34,306 bases of DNA from assembly GCF_029258315.1 (NCBI RefSeq), contig NZ_JARHZE010000065.1, positions 1-34,306 of the forward strand, written 5' to 3'. The notes beneath the pieces were generated by a model. It was not told the DNA's origin. It searched no databases and saw only the letters and a program-made list of their open reading frames with translations. A program made the translations under genes and the position numbers. This DNA is from Fusobacterium sp. Its GTDB lineage: Bacteria > Fusobacteriota > Fusobacteriia > Fusobacteriales > Fusobacteriaceae. Numbering within the stretch: position 1 is the stretch's first letter; each line of letters starts with the position of its first letter. Positions 1 through 8,018 of this stretch are shown here, piece after piece.

Positions 1-27
1 TTTAACAAAAAAAATTTTTTTGTTAAA
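1..27. repeat. 13-bp perfect inverted repeat (A8T7 tract)
   Basis: Positions 1-13 are the exact reverse complement of 15-27, with a single central base. The core is C-A8-T7-G. It lies just upstream of the purC promoter. It could be the remains of a terminator from a gene outside the window, or an intrinsically bent UP-like element. No T tract follows on the plus strand, so terminator function is uncertain. Confidence 0.5.
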
Positions 28-32
28 AAAAT

Positions 33-60
33 TTGAAAAATAAAAAAAAAGTGATATAAT
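33..60 (+). promoter_or_regulatory. purC promoter
   Basis: TTGAAA at 33-38 and TATAAT at 55-60 are separated by 16 bases. The -10 box is preceded by TG plus one base (extended -10). This gives a leader of about 100 bases before the purC start. No purine riboswitch-like structure was recognised in that leader. Confidence 0.7.
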
Positions 61-166
61 ACTGCATATGGATTTTTTCGAAGAAAATTTAATAAAAAAG
101 AATGCTTGAATAAAAGGTTCTAAATGATATTTGCCACTAATTTTATTTTAATATATGGAGGACAAA

Positions 167-847
167 ATGGAGAAAGTTTATCAAGGGAAAACAAAGAATG
201 TTTACAAATTAGAGAATGGAAACTTCTTATTAGAGTTTAAGGATGACTGTACTGGAAAAGATGGAGTATTCGATCCAGGTGAAAACGCAGTTGGTTTAAC
301 AATCGAAGGAATTGGAAAAGCTAACTTAAAAATGTCTGAATATTTCTTTGAAATTCTTAACAATGCTGGAGTAAAAACTCATTACATATCAGCTGATTTA
401 GACAAGGGAACAATGGAAGTTGTACCAGCTAAACCTTTTGGAAAAGGATTAGAAGTAATTTGCCGTTTTAGAGCTGTTGGAAGTTTTTATCGTCGTTATG
501 CTGAATACATTAAAGAAGCAGGTGAACTTTCTGCATATGTAGAAACTACATTTAAAAATGATAAGCTAGGAGATCCATTAGTAACAAAAGATGGTTTAGT
601 AGCATTAGGTGTTATGACTGCTGAGCAATATGATTCTATGAAAGAGAGAACTCAAAGAATCTCTACAATAGTAAAAGATGAACTAGCTAAAAAAGGTTTG
701 GACCTTTATGATATTAAATTTGAATTCGGAATAGACAATGCTGGAGAGGTAATCTTAATAGATGAGATCGCTTCAGGAAATATGCGTGTATATAAGGATG
801 GAGTAATTGTTAATCCAATGGATTTAACAGAAATGTTCTTCGCATAA
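167..847 (+). CDS. purC: Phosphoribosylaminoimidazole-succinocarboxamide synthase (SAICAR synthetase)
   Basis: This enzyme ligates aspartate to CAIR with ATP hydrolysis in de novo purine synthesis; it is cytosolic. The N-terminus ([13 protein letters not shown]) and the segments [18 protein letters not shown] and [15 protein letters not shown] are typical of the family. The product is 226 residues, within the usual 220-240 for the bacterial single-domain form. An ATG at 155 is also in frame, but GGAGG at 157-161 overlaps it and sits five bases before the ATG at 167, so 167 is the start. No other pur gene is adjacent. It has its own promoter and terminator and is therefore probably monocistronic. 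Confidence 0.95.
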   Translation: MEKVYQGKTKNVYKLENGNFLLEFKDDCTGKDGVFDPGENAVGLTIEGIGKANLKMSEYFFEILNNAGVKTHYISADLDKGTMEVVPAKPFGKGLEVICRFRAVGSFYRRYAEYIKEAGELSAYVETTFKNDKLGDPLVTKDGLVALGVMTAEQYDSMKERTQRISTIVKDELAKKGLDLYDIKFEFGIDNAGEVILIDEIASGNMRVYKDGVIVNPMDLTEMFFA

Positions 848-863
848 GATAAAAGATTAAATT

Positions 864-893
864 AACAGAGGGATTTTTTCTCTCTGTTTTTTT
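864..893 (+). terminator. Intrinsic terminator after purC
   Basis: AACAGAG (864-870) pairs with CTCTGTT (882-888), followed by a T tract to 893. It begins 17 bases after the purC stop. Confidence 0.85.
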
Positions 894-1101
894 ATTATAA
901 AGTTATGGATTTAATAATTTAAAAGAATTTTTAAAAGATAATAAAAATAAGAAAAAATTTTTAAGTTTTTTATTAATTAGGATTATAAAATTATCTTTAA
1001 TATTAAATTGTAGTGAAATAAAAAAATTTTTATATTAAAAATAAATAGGATTTAAATCTATATTTTTATAAAAAATTAATTTTCTAGAGATATTAAAAAT
1101 A
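894..1101. other. A+T-rich intergenic stretch, no gene seen
   Basis: Within the roughly 300-base gap between purC and the HTH-S24 gene, only the two terminators at its ends are supported. The interior is almost pure A/T with frequent stops in all frames, and no ribosome binding site, promoter pair or stable hairpin was recognised. Confidence 0.5.
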
Positions 1102-1130
1102 AAAAAAGATGCAATCAATGCATCTTTTTT
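1102..1130 (-). terminator. Intrinsic terminator after the HTH-S24 gene (bidirectional shape)
   Basis: AAAAAAGATGCA (1102-1113) pairs perfectly with TGCATCTTTTTT (1119-1130) around a 5-base loop. Read on the minus strand it follows the stop of the HTH-S24 gene. The A/T flanks let it work in both directions. Confidence 0.8.
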
Positions 1131-1150
1131 ATCTATATTTATAGATAAGT

Positions 1151-1843
1151 TTAAATATCAGAAAGAACTTTTATAACTTTTCCAACAACATTAAAATTTT
1201 CTCCCGGACCGATATAGATAGGGGAATAATTTGGATTATCACTAACAAGAGCGATATAATTTTTAGTTATTTTTAATCTTTTTACATAGGCTTGATCATC
1301 TATGAAAAAAGCTCCAATTTCTCCATTTTTAACAGTCATATTTTTTTTACAAATAATAATAGAACCATTTTTTATAGTAGGTTCCATAGAATCTCCAACA
1401 ACATTTACAGCAAAAATATTTTGGCTTGAATTATTTAACCCAGGTAACATAATATAATCTTCAATATCATTGTCTGTAAAAGCTCCTAAACCAGCAGAGA
1501 TTCTTTCAAAAAGTGGGATAGCATTATCAGATATTTCAGTAAGTTGTTTTGCACTATTTTTTTTATTAGTTTTAATTTCAGTTTTTAATTTTTCGATTTT
1601 ATCAACTATAATTTTAGGTGTTCTTTCAATAGCAGCTAAGTAAAGCATATATTCTTGTTCTTCAGGGCTAAGATTTAAACAACTAGCCATTCTAAAAAGA
1701 ATATCTTCACTAGGTGGATTTTTTACCTCTCCTCTTTCAATAGAGTTGAAATATGATTGAGTTATATTTATCATTTTAGCAAATTTATTTTGACTTATTC
1801 CCAAAGATTCTCTTTTTTCTTTTAAATATTCTGTAAAGGTCAA
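1151..1843 (-). CDS. HTH (XRE)-S24 peptidase transcriptional regulator, LexA/CI-like
   Basis: This is a predicted self-cleaving repressor. Residues 1-65 form an XRE helix-turn-helix (SLGISQNKFAKMINITQSYF). Residues 110-230 form an S24 domain with the nucleophile in GDSMEPT (Ser152), a general-base Lys in AYVKRL (Lys188) and a likely Ala117-Gly118 cleavage bond in SAGLGAF. The full set of catalytic residues suggests RecA-stimulated autocleavage, as in LexA or phage CI; that role is inferred. The start is TTG, fixed by AGGAGG at 1851-1856 seven bases upstream. The gene is divergent from a 74-residue orphan, and the gap carries a repeated 7-bp motif over both promoters, suggesting autoregulation. 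No prophage genes are nearby. Its targets beyond the neighbour cannot be told from this window. Confidence 0.85.
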   Translation of the reverse strand: MTFTEYLKEKRESLGISQNKFAKMINITQSYFNSIERGEVKNPPSEDILFRMASCLNLSPEEQEYMLYLAAIERTPKIIVDKIEKLKTEIKTNKKNSAKQLTEISDNAIPLFERISAGLGAFTDNDIEDYIMLPGLNNSSQNIFAVNVVGDSMEPTIKNGSIIICKKNMTVKNGEIGAFFIDDQAYVKRLKITKNYIALVSDNPNYSPIYIGPGENFNVVGKVIKVLSDI

Positions 1844-1882
1844 GATAGTACCTCCTTTTTAATTTATAATTTCTTATAAATA

Positions 1883-1911
1883 ATTATACTATATTTTTAG
1901 ATAGAATGCAA
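1883..1911 (-). promoter_or_regulatory. Promoter of the HTH-S24 gene
   Basis: On the minus strand TTGCAT (1906-1911) and TATAAT (1883-1888) are separated by exactly 17 bases. An ATAGAAT motif (1901-1907) overlaps the -35 box. Confidence 0.7.
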
Positions 1912-1961
1912 TAAGATTAAAATTCTATTGACAAAAATAGATAAGTATATTATAATTCTAT
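1901..1961. promoter_or_regulatory. Candidate operator set: three copies of ATAGAAT/ATTCTAT
   Basis: ATAGAAT at 1901-1907 and ATTCTAT at 1922-1928 form an inverted repeat with a 14-base gap. A third copy (ATTCTAT) lies at 1955-1961. The copies overlap or abut the minus -35, the plus -35 and the plus -10 respectively. The likely ligand is the adjacent HTH-S24 protein; this is inferred from position. Confidence 0.5.
1928..1956 (+). promoter_or_regulatory. Perfect-consensus promoter for the 74-residue orphan
   Basis: TTGACA (1928-1933), a 17-base spacer and TATAAT (1951-1956). This is the only promoter in the window that I found matching consensus at all 12 positions with optimal spacing. Confidence 0.85.
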
Positions 1962-1999
1962 TATAGATAATTATAGTTAAACTTAAAGGGGGAATTTTT

Positions 2000-2224
2000 A
2001 TGAAAATACTTATAAAAAATAAAAAATGGAATGTCTTTTTAGGAAATACAGTATTAGAATGTGATGTAAATCAAAAAGAGGGAATATTTTTTATAAAATT
2101 TGAGTATGGAAATAAAATTGTGAAAATAAAAAGTAAGAATATAGATAATACTTTAAGACACCTAGAAGAAGTTTTTAATGAAATGGAAATACACAAAGAA
2201 TTAAAAGAAAGAATAGCAATATAA
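2000..2224 (+). CDS. Small orphan protein, 74 residues, unknown function
   Basis: I do not recognise this protein. It is lysine-rich and appears soluble, with no signal peptide or membrane segment. Alternating hydrophobic positions in residues 1-47 suggest beta strands, and the final 25 residues (LRHLEEVFNEMEIHKELKER) look like an amphipathic helix. GGGGG at 1987-1991 precedes the ATG. A consensus promoter drives it and candidate operators of the divergent HTH-S24 repressor cover that promoter. It may therefore be silent until the repressor is inactivated. A role in a stress or DNA-damage response is a guess from context only. Confidence 0.65.
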   Translation: MKILIKNKKWNVFLGNTVLECDVNQKEGIFFIKFEYGNKIVKIKSKNIDNTLRHLEEVFNEMEIHKELKERIAI

Positions 2225-2251
2225 AAAACCACTTAAAATTAATTAAGTGGT
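2223..2251 (-). terminator. Terminator between the orphan gene and cobQ
   Basis: ACCACTTAA (2228-2236) pairs with TTAAGTGGT (2243-2251). On the minus strand the hairpin is followed by TTTTTT, so it terminates cobQ. On the plus strand it lacks a T tract and would be weaker for the orphan gene. Confidence 0.75.
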
Positions 2252-2260
2252 GAAGTAAAT

Positions 2261-3760
2261 CTATTTTAAAATTTCATATATTTTTTTCAAATCAAGATTA
2301 AGACGCATTAATTTAGCAAGTTTTTTTAGTTCGGTTTCTTGATGAGTTTCCATATTTACATAATCTAAAATTGGTTCTAGTCCTTTTTTTGATCTAAGTT
2401 TATTTAAAAACTTTCTAGTAAATTTAGGGGAGTTAAATAATCCGTGAATATAAGTTCCAATAATATTATCTTTACAAATAAGGGCAAAATTATCTTCACC
2501 AGTAACAGAAAACTTAGAATCTTCACCAGTTGTGACTCCTTGGTGAATTTCACAACCACTTACTGTAATACCATCAAACCCTTCTAAAATACCAGTACAA
2601 TTAGTTAAAGTTTTAGTAACTTGTTTTGTATATTTTTTTTCTTTCATATTTGTTGTCATATTAAGGATTCCTAAAGTTTCAGCTTTTATAAAAGAACTTT
2701 CAACTTGTTTTAAATCTTTTATAGCTTTACCAAGCATTTGGAAACCACTGTGAATAGCCACAACAGGAGTTCCTTTGTTTATATAATCAACAATTCCTTG
2801 AGTGATTTTTCTTGCTTCTATAAGAGTATAATCATAAATAGCATTTTTACTTCCTGGTAAAATAATAAGATCAAAATCTCCAGTAAGTTGCTCTTTTGAA
2901 TTTATATATGTTAAATTAACATCTTCATAAACTAGAAGTGAGGTAAAATCAGTGGAATTTGATAATTTTTCAAAATTAATAACTGCTATATTTAAATCTT
3001 TTTTAGCCTTTTCGTCCTTTGGAGAAAAATTATAGCTGTCTTCATTTTCTAAATCTAAATCAATATATGGTAAAATTCCAAGACAAGGGACATTAAGATT
3101 ATTAGATTTTAGTTTTTCTTCTAGTAGACTGACCCCTTCTATTAATAAAGAGGTATCTCCTCTAAATTTATTTAAAATATATCCTTTTATCCTATCTCGA
3201 TCAGCCTTATCTAAAAGCATAAGAGTTCCAAAGATAGATGCAAAAACTCCCCCTCTTTCAACATCGGCCACTAAAATAACATTTGAGTCAGCAATTTCTG
3301 CCATTCCCATATTGACAATATCATTTTTTCTAAAGTTTATTTCGGCAGGACTTCCAGCCCCCTCAATTACTCCAATTTCAAAATTTTCTTTTAAAATATT
3401 ATAGTTTCTAACAATTATTTCTCTAAATAGAGGGTTATTTTTATAATATTCTTTTGCTTGCATATTTTTAAAAGGAATACCTTCTAGTATAACTTGAGAA
3501 GAATTATTATCACCAGTCGGTTTTAAAAGAATCGGATTCATAAAAGCTTTAGGTGTTGTATTGGCAGCTTCGGCTTGAATAACTTGAGCTTTACTCATTT
3601 CCTTTCCATCTTCATCAACAAAAGAGTTTAAAGCCATATTTTGCGACTTAAAAGGTGCTACTTTATAGCCATCTTGAGAAAAGATTCTACATAAGCCGGC
3701 AGTTAAAACAGATTTTCCAACTGATGAACCAGTTCCTTGTAACATAATTTTTTTGTGCAT
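2261..3760 (-). CDS. cobQ: Cobyric acid synthase, amidotransferase Cys replaced by His
   Basis: CobQ amidates four carboxylates of adenosylcobyrinic a,c-diamide in cobalamin synthesis. Residues 1-240 carry the ATP-dependent synthetase part: P-loop GTGSSVGKS (9-17), the signature APFKSQNMALNSFV, and VIEGAGSPAEIN. Residues 255-480 form the class I glutamine amidotransferase part, with GCEIHQG and the family His in GTYIHGLF. The family motif GICGGxQMLG reads AIHSGFQMLG here, with His337 where the nucleophile Cys is expected (Salmonella CbiP Cys333). Length 499 is normal and the frame is intact. Glutamine hydrolysis may thus be lost, leaving ammonia-dependent activity or a changed role. No other cob gene is near, and the 118-base upstream gap is too short for a cobalamin riboswitch. 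GAGG (3770-3773) precedes the ATG. Confidence 0.88.
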   Translation of the reverse strand: MHKKIMLQGTGSSVGKSVLTAGLCRIFSQDGYKVAPFKSQNMALNSFVDEDGKEMSKAQVIQAEAANTTPKAFMNPILLKPTGDNNSSQVILEGIPFKNMQAKEYYKNNPLFREIIVRNYNILKENFEIGVIEGAGSPAEINFRKNDIVNMGMAEIADSNVILVADVERGGVFASIFGTLMLLDKADRDRIKGYILNKFRGDTSLLIEGVSLLEEKLKSNNLNVPCLGILPYIDLDLENEDSYNFSPKDEKAKKDLNIAVINFEKLSNSTDFTSLLVYEDVNLTYINSKEQLTGDFDLIILPGSKNAIYDYTLIEARKITQGIVDYINKGTPVVAIHSGFQMLGKAIKDLKQVESSFIKAETLGILNMTTNMKEKKYTKQVTKTLTNCTGILEGFDGITVSGCEIHQGVTTGEDSKFSVTGEDNFALICKDNIIGTYIHGLFNSPKFTRKFLNKLRSKKGLEPILDYVNMETHQETELKKLAKLMRLNLDLKKIYEILK

Positions 3761-3841
3761 ATATTAATACCTCATAATTTTTTATTTATCAATCAATTAT
3801 AGTATATTATAAAATTAGAAAAAAATAAATATTTTTTATAT

Positions 3842-3876
3842 AATAAGTGATTAAATTCGGAATAAGGTCACTTATT
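3842..3876 (-). terminator. Hairpin after the araC-family gene
   Basis: AATAAGTGA (3842-3850) pairs with TCACTTATT (3868-3876) around a 17-base loop, starting just after the regulator's stop. The T run is on the plus-strand side, so termination of the minus-strand gene is plausible but not strong. Confidence 0.4.
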
Positions 3877-3878
3877 TT

Positions 3879-4742
3879 TTATTTTGTTATATTTTGTTGT
3901 TTACAATAATTTCTAGGAGTCATATTAGTATATTTTTTAAAAACTTTTGTAAAATGACTTAAATCATTAAAACCACAATCATAAGCAATTTCTGTAATAG
4001 ATAATTGAGATTCTTTTAATTTTTCTTTAGCGCATTCAATTCTATAATAATTTAGATATTCAATAGGACTAGTTTGAGTAATTTCTTTAAAAAATTTACA
4101 AAAATAATTCATATTTAGATCTAGAGAGTCTGCTAAATCTTTTAATGATATATCATACATATATTTTTGTTGGATAAATAAAATAACTTTTTTTATTTGT
4201 AACAATTTTTTTTGATCCTTAGATTTAAATTCTAAATTGTTAGTAAATAAATTAAGTTCTTTAACAATTCCAAGAAAGTAATAAAAAAGTCCATAAAACT
4301 TTAGTTTATATCCTGGAGCTTGATTTTTTATTGTTTGAAAAATATTTTCTAAAATAGCATGAGAGGTTTTATCCTTTTCAGAATATAATATTTGAATTTC
4401 CTTCTTAAAACTAATAATACTATTAATAAAAGTATTAGAAAAATTAATTTCTTTTCTAAAATAAGATAGATCAAAAACAAGACATTCATAGGCACAATTT
4501 TTAGGAATTCCAGAATGAATGAATCCACTGTTAATAAAGGCTATGTCTCCTTTGCTTAAATAATAAGTTTCAGCATTAATATTTAATTCAAAACTTCCCT
4601 GTAAAATTCTAATAAACTCACATTCGTTATGCCAATGAATATCCATATTATATCTAGGGTGAGTATAATTTACAGGATAATAGGCAACAGGAAAAGCTTT
4701 TGTTCCATGAGAGATTTTTTCTTTGAATTCGATATTTTTCAT
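3879..4742 (-). CDS. AraC-family transcriptional regulator, probable fucose operon regulator
   Basis: Residues 20-100 form a cupin sugar-sensing domain (HWHNECEFIRILQGSFEL, then YYLSKGDIAFINSGFIHSG). Residues 185-285 form the twin helix-turn-helix AraC domain: SLKDLADSLDLNMNYFCKFFK, then LSITEIAYDCGFNDLSHFTK. Length (287) and domain order match sugar-responsive activators of the AraC/RhaS kind. It is divergent from the fucU-to-fucA operon across a 270-base gap, which suggests it activates that operon with L-fucose or a derivative as ligand; this is inferred from position. GGAGG lies a few bases before the ATG. Confidence 0.85.
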   Translation of the reverse strand: MKNIEFKEKISHGTKAFPVAYYPVNYTHPRYNMDIHWHNECEFIRILQGSFELNINAETYYLSKGDIAFINSGFIHSGIPKNCAYECLVFDLSYFRKEINFSNTFINSIISFKKEIQILYSEKDKTSHAILENIFQTIKNQAPGYKLKFYGLFYYFLGIVKELNLFTNNLEFKSKDQKKLLQIKKVILFIQQKYMYDISLKDLADSLDLNMNYFCKFFKEITQTSPIEYLNYYRIECAKEKLKESQLSITEIAYDCGFNDLSHFTKVFKKYTNMTPRNYCKQQNITK

Positions 4743-4914
4743 ATTTTACCTCCAGTTCAAATAATAATGTTTAACAAAAATATTTAAGCTTTTAAATTTT
4801 TCTTCATAATAAATTATATATTTATTTTAATAAAAAAAATAAAAAAGTGAAAAAAAGACGAATTAATACTAATATATCACAAGAAAAAAACAAAAATCAA
4901 GTATAAAATAAAAA

Positions 4915-4920
4915 TATAAT
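4915..4920 (+). promoter_or_regulatory. Probable -10 box of the fuc operon, no clear -35
   Basis: TATAAT at 4915-4920 has no recognisable -35 at the usual spacing (4892-4897 is nearly all A). This is typical of a promoter that needs an activator, fitting the divergent AraC-type gene. It would give a leader of about 90 bases before fucU. Confidence 0.4.
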
Positions 4921-5016
4921 AAATATTTTTAAAAAGAAATAACTAGAATCAGTATTAAGTATTCTCTTATAGTGCACATTTTAAGAAGAAGTTCAAAAAA
5001 GTTTAAGGAGGAGAAA

Positions 5017-5448
5017 ATGTTAAAAAACGTACCAAAAATTATTTCACCTGAATTATTAAAAGTTTTATGTGAGATGGGACACAGTGATTATTTAGTTATT
5101 GCTGATGGAAATTTTCCAGCTGAAAGTATTGGAAAAAATTGTAAAGTAATAAGAATGGATGGTCATGGAACTCCAGAAGTATTAGATGCAATACTACAAT
5201 TATTTCCTTTAGACAAGTATGTAAAATCACCAGTTGGTTTAATGGAAGTTATGAAAAATGATCCAGTGGAAACACCTATTTGGGATGAATACAAAAAAAT
5301 AGTAAAAAAATACGAAGACAGGGGCGATGTTTTCGAAGAAATAGAAAGATTTAAATTTTATGAAAAAGCTAAAGGAGCTTATTGCATAGTAGCAACTGGC
5401 GAGAGTGCTTTATATGCAAATATAATATTACAAAAGGGCGTAATTTAA
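5017..5448 (+). CDS. fucU: L-fucose mutarotase
   Basis: RbsD/FucU family enzyme that interconverts the alpha and beta anomers of L-fucose so that the isomerase can use imported sugar. ISPELLKVLCEMGHSDYLVIAD carries the catalytic His22 in the family MGH(G/S)D motif, and IADGNFPA, RMDGHGTPEVLDA and the C-terminal ALYANIILQKGV are further family segments. Length 143, against about 140 in E. coli. An upstream GTG at 4972 is in frame, but AAGGAGG at 5005-5011 points to the ATG at 5017. It is the first gene of the fucose operon. Confidence 0.9.
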   Translation: MLKNVPKIISPELLKVLCEMGHSDYLVIADGNFPAESIGKNCKVIRMDGHGTPEVLDAILQLFPLDKYVKSPVGLMEVMKNDPVETPIWDEYKKIVKKYEDRGDVFEEIERFKFYEKAKGAYCIVATGESALYANIILQKGVI

Positions 5449-5470
5449 AATAATATAAGGAGGATTTAAA

Positions 5471-6820
5471 ATGGGGTTTGAAAATACAGGGGCAGTAATT
5501 AATGAAAATATAGTAGTAGAAAAAAAAGAAAAAGTAGAAGTAGTAGAAAAAAAATATAGATTGACTTTTATAATGTTGGTTTCTTGTTTCATATTATGGG
5601 GGCTTTTAAATAATATGACAGATAACTTGGTTCCAGCATTTGGAAAGATTTTTATGATGTCAGCAGTTGACTCATCACTTGTACAGTTTGCCTTCTATGG
5701 TTCTTATGCAGTTCTAGCAATTCCAGCAGCATTAATAATTAAAAAATATACATTTAGACATGGAGTTTTGATAGGATTAGGATTTTATATAATAGGAGCC
5801 TTAGGATATATCCCAGCAGCAATATTACAAAATTATAATATATTTTTAGTTTCTATCTTTATACTTGCAGGAGGATTATCAATACTTGAAACAACTTGTA
5901 ATCCATTTGTAATATCTTTAGGTGATGAAGAGACAAGTATAAGAAGAATAAATTATGCACAAGCATTTAATCCTTTAGGATCTTTAGTTGGACTATTTAT
6001 GGCTAAGTTTTTAATCTTAGGAAATTTAAATCCAGCAGATTACAATGAGAGATTACTAATGGAACCTAAAGTTTTAGAATCAATAAGAGTAAAAGAATTA
6101 TTCTGGGTTTGTGTTCCATATGTAGGACTTATAATAATAGCTTTTATCATTTGGGTATTTTTCTTAAAAAATAAATCTTCACAAAAAGATGAAGATGGAG
6201 AGTTAAATTTTGGACAATCTTTAAAAACATTATTAGCAAATAAAAGATATGTATTTGGTGTAATTGCACAGTTCTTCTATGTAGGAATGCAAATAGCTGT
6301 ATGGACTTGGATGACAAAATATGTAATGACTTTAACAAATTGTGATGAAGCAACAGCAGTAAATAAATATTTATATGCAATGTTCTTATTTATTGGAATG
6401 CGTTGGTTATGTACTTACTTAATGAAAATATATATGCCAGCAAGATTGATGACAGGAATTGCATTATTAGGAATATTAATAACTTTTGGAACAATTTATT
6501 TACCAAGTAATTTATCAATAATTTGTTTAATGTTAATTTCAGGTTGTATGTCACTAATGTTCCCAACTATTTATGGAATAGCTTTAAGAGGATTAAAAGA
6601 AGAAGTAAAATTAGGAGCAGCTGGTCTTATTATGGCTATATTAGGTGGAGCAATAATAACACCTTATATGGGAAAAGTAATAGATAAAGCAAGCTTTTCA
6701 TCTTTAGCTCCAATGTATTCAGGAGTTGAGGCAGCAGTAAGAACAAGTTACTATGTTCCATTAGTATGTTTTGTAGTAGTATTTTTATATGGACTTTTCA
6801 ATAGTAAAAAAAATAATTAA
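5471..6820 (+). CDS. fucP: L-fucose:H+ symporter (MFS, FHS family)
   Basis: Inner-membrane permease of 449 residues with about 12 hydrophobic segments, starting with LTFIMLVSCFILWGLLNNMTDNLVPAF, whose N and D residues are typical of FucP. Other family features are the ETTCNPF segment in helix 4 to 5 and the central cytoplasmic loop near residue 240. An N-terminal Lys/Glu/Val-rich tail (residues 8-27) precedes helix 1. AAGGAGG at 5457-5463 fixes the ATG. It sits between fucU and fucO, with a 22-base gap after fucU, and is presumably cotranscribed. Confidence 0.9.
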   Translation: MGFENTGAVINENIVVEKKEKVEVVEKKYRLTFIMLVSCFILWGLLNNMTDNLVPAFGKIFMMSAVDSSLVQFAFYGSYAVLAIPAALIIKKYTFRHGVLIGLGFYIIGALGYIPAAILQNYNIFLVSIFILAGGLSILETTCNPFVISLGDEETSIRRINYAQAFNPLGSLVGLFMAKFLILGNLNPADYNERLLMEPKVLESIRVKELFWVCVPYVGLIIIAFIIWVFFLKNKSSQKDEDGELNFGQSLKTLLANKRYVFGVIAQFFYVGMQIAVWTWMTKYVMTLTNCDEATAVNKYLYAMFLFIGMRWLCTYLMKIYMPARLMTGIALLGILITFGTIYLPSNLSIICLMLISGCMSLMFPTIYGIALRGLKEEVKLGAAGLIMAILGGAIITPYMGKVIDKASFSSLAPMYSGVEAAVRTSYYVPLVCFVVVFLYGLFNSKKNN

Positions 6821-6855
6821 TATATAAGTTAATAGTTTATAAAAGGAGTACAGAG

Positions 6856-8004
6856 ATGGCTAACAGAATAATATTAAATAATGTTTCATATCACGGAAAA
6901 GGAGCAATACAAGCTATACCAGAAGAGGTAAAATCAAGAGGATTTAAAAAAGCATTTGTTTGTAGTGATCCAGACTTAGTAAAATTTAATGTAACTAAAA
7001 AAGTAACAGATTTATTAGATGCAAATAATTTAGAGTATGTTTTATACTCAAATATAAAACCAAATCCAACAATAGAAAATGTTAAAACAGGAGTTGCGGA
7101 ATTTAAAAAATCGGGTGCAGATTATATTATATCAGTTGGTGGTGGATCATCAATGGATACAGCAAAAGCTGTGGGAATAATTATTAATAACCCTGAGTTT
7201 GAAGATGTTAGAAGCTTAGAAGGTTGTGCGCCTACTAAAAACCCAACAGTTCCAACAATAGCAGTAGCAACAACTGCAGGAACAGCAGCAGAAGTAACAA
7301 TAAACTATGTTATTACTGATGTAGAAAAAGAAAGAAAATTTGTATGTGTTGATCCACATGATATGGCTATGATAGCAATATCAGATCCAGATATGATGGC
7401 AACAATGCCAAAAGGTTTAACTGCAGCAACAGGAATGGATGCATTAACACATGCTATTGAAGGTTATACAACAAAAGCAGCTTGGGAAATGACAGATATG
7501 TTCCACGTAAAAGCTATTGAACTTATTGCTAAAAATTTAAGAGGTTCTGTAAATAATGAGGATAAAGGAAGAGAGGGAATGGCTCTAGCACAATATGTAG
7601 CAGGAATGGGATTCTCAAATGTTGGATTAGGAATTGTTCACTCAATGGCTCATCCTTTAGGAGCTTTATATGATACACCACATGGAGTAGCAAATGCTAT
7701 TATTTTACCAACAGTAATGGAATACAATGCTGAGTATACAGGAGATAAATATAAAACAATAGCAAAAGCATTTGGAGTAGAAAATGTTGACTCAATGACT
7801 CAAGAGGAGTATAGAGTAGCAGCAGTAGAAGCAGTAAAAAAATTATCAGAAGATGTAGGAATTCCTAAAAACTTAAAAGGAATAGTAAAAGAAGAAGACT
7901 TAGACTTCTTAGCAAAATCAGCATTTGAAGATGTGTGTACAGGTGGAAATCCAAGAGATACATCAATAGAGGAGATAAAAGAGCTTTATAGATCATTAAT
8001 TTAG
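6856..8004 (+). CDS. fucO: Lactaldehyde reductase (iron-dependent alcohol dehydrogenase)
   Basis: Reduces L-lactaldehyde, released by the FucA aldolase, to (S)-1,2-propanediol with NADH under anaerobic conditions. GGGSSMDTAK (95-104) binds the nucleotide. Fe2+ ligands are Asp195 and His199 in GMDALTHAIEGY, and His262 and His276 in HSMAHPLGALYDTPHG. Length 382 equals the E. coli enzyme and the N-terminus (MANRIILN) aligns with it. AAGGAG lies eight bases upstream of the ATG. Its presence implies a fermentative route ending in propanediol. Confidence 0.93.
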   Translation: MANRIILNNVSYHGKGAIQAIPEEVKSRGFKKAFVCSDPDLVKFNVTKKVTDLLDANNLEYVLYSNIKPNPTIENVKTGVAEFKKSGADYIISVGGGSSMDTAKAVGIIINNPEFEDVRSLEGCAPTKNPTVPTIAVATTAGTAAEVTINYVITDVEKERKFVCVDPHDMAMIAISDPDMMATMPKGLTAATGMDALTHAIEGYTTKAAWEMTDMFHVKAIELIAKNLRGSVNNEDKGREGMALAQYVAGMGFSNVGLGIVHSMAHPLGALYDTPHGVANAIILPTVMEYNAEYTGDKYKTIAKAFGVENVDSMTQEEYRVAAVEAVKKLSEDVGIPKNLKGIVKEEDLDFLAKSAFEDVCTGGNPRDTSIEEIKELYRSLI

Positions 8005-8018
8005 TGATGGAGGAAAAA

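Noticed and set aside
3761-3878. Cobalamin riboswitch upstream of cobQ
   Set aside because: The gap is 118 bases, too short for the usual element of about 200, and no B12-box-like core was seen.
5521-5560. Purine-rich repeat near the 5' end of fucP as a slippage or phase-variation site
   Set aside because: It encodes a plain Lys/Glu/Val-rich cytoplasmic tail with mixed codons, and the A runs are common in this genome.
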